DNA from: an uncultured Mollicutes bacterium
GTDB lineage: Bacteria; Bacillota_I; Bacilli_A; Acholeplasmatales; Anaeroplasmataceae
Assembly: GCA_937905855.1 (NCBI GenBank)
Contig: CALCWU010000101.1
Coordinates: 1 to 12,830, forward strand
DNA: 12,830 nt
Direction of reading: 5' to 3'
A model generated the notes under the pieces. The model was given only the letters and a program-made list of their open reading frames with translations. It did not search any database and had not been told where the DNA came from. Of the stretch, positions 12,571 to 12,830 are shown piece by piece. The position numbers and the translations under genes are program-made. Each line of letters opens with the position of its first letter. Positions within the stretch are counted from its first letter, which is position 1.

Positions 12571-12830
12571 TTAAAGCAATTTTCTTATCATAACAACATT
12601 AAAATCTTCATATTCAATTTCAAATCCATTACTTAAAAATAAATTAATACCTGAATTATCCTTAGCAATATCATCATATAAATATTTAATTTTGTTTTCT
12701 TTAGCTATTTTACATAATAAATCTAATCCTAATTTACCATAGCCATTATGACGATATTTATTTTCAATAATAATACTACAAATATATTTATCTTCTTCTG
12801 TTTTCTCTGTCCATGTGTAATCAATATCGA
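12571..12830 (-). CDS. GNAT-family N-acetyltransferase (C-terminal part, start outside window)
   Basis: An open frame without a start enters from the right edge and ends at TAA 12571-12573; about 85 residues are visible. They include IIIENKYRHNGYGKLGLDLL, where R-H-N-G-Y-G-K is the acetyl-CoA pyrophosphate-binding motif A (R/Q-x-x-G-x-G/A) of GNAT enzymes. The stretch IAKDNSGINLFLSNGFEIEY is the usual motif B end (N-x-x-x-x-x-F-x-x-x-G-F). It transfers acetyl from acetyl-CoA to an amine; the substrate cannot be told. A strong terminator follows, so it is not part of the operon to its left. Confidence 0.85.
   Translation of the reverse strand, partial: DIDYTWTEKTEEDKYICSIIIENKYRHNGYGKLGLDLLCKIAKENKIKYLYDDIAKDNSGINLFLSNGFEIEYEDFNVVMIRKLL

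Noticed and set aside
1..12830. CRISPR array, tRNA, rRNA, insertion sequence or prophage
   Set aside because: No spaced direct repeats, tRNA-like cloverleaf, transposase or phage gene is visible.

Overview
The window comes from a low-GC, anaerobic, Gram-positive-type bacterium. By gene content it is most like the gut-associated Bacilli/Erysipelotrichia and relatives of the Mollicutes. The evidence is strongly AT-rich DNA with many A and T runs, purine-rich AGGAGG-type ribosome binding sites, sigma-A-type promoters, an S4 protein without zinc cysteines, a short pyruvate kinase, and an oxygen-sensitive class III ribonucleotide reductase (nrdDG). All long frames are intact under the standard bacterial code: Trp is TGG throughout and TAA/TAG stops dominate. 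The exact taxon cannot be fixed from the sequence.

Layout. At the left end rpsD (S4) reads rightwards from a near-perfect promoter through a leader of about 170 nt that can form a pseudoknot. Every other gene reads leftwards. rpsD and a cold-shock gene converge on back-to-back terminators (about 838-899). Reading leftwards from the right edge, the order is: a GNAT acetyltransferase (3' part only) with a strong terminator; an unknown 153-residue protein; a compact FtsH-like AAA+/M41 protease with no membrane segments; a perfect-consensus promoter with a structured leader and a 35-codon small ORF; a WYL-type regulator; pyruvate kinase; a cysteine-rich 113-residue protein of unknown function; nrdD-nrdG; a phosphodiesterase/phosphatase-superfamily enzyme; typA/bipA; and the cold-shock gene.

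How the parts fit. Much of the window is housekeeping: translation (S4, BipA), cold shock, glycolysis (Pyk) and anaerobic dNTP synthesis (NrdD with its activase NrdG, overlapping by 20 bp). The accessory interest lies in 9.4-12.5 kb. There the soluble FtsH-like protease follows an unknown gene, separated by a 22-bp near-perfect palindrome. Related TGTACC-A/T-A-TTT elements lie upstream of that unknown gene and upstream of pyk. Between protease and regulator lies a leader with several competing helices, whose -35 box contains the protease stop codon. This leader, its small ORF and the protease are the best candidates for something not previously described. I could not match the leader to any riboswitch, T-box, SRP or 6S signature that I know.
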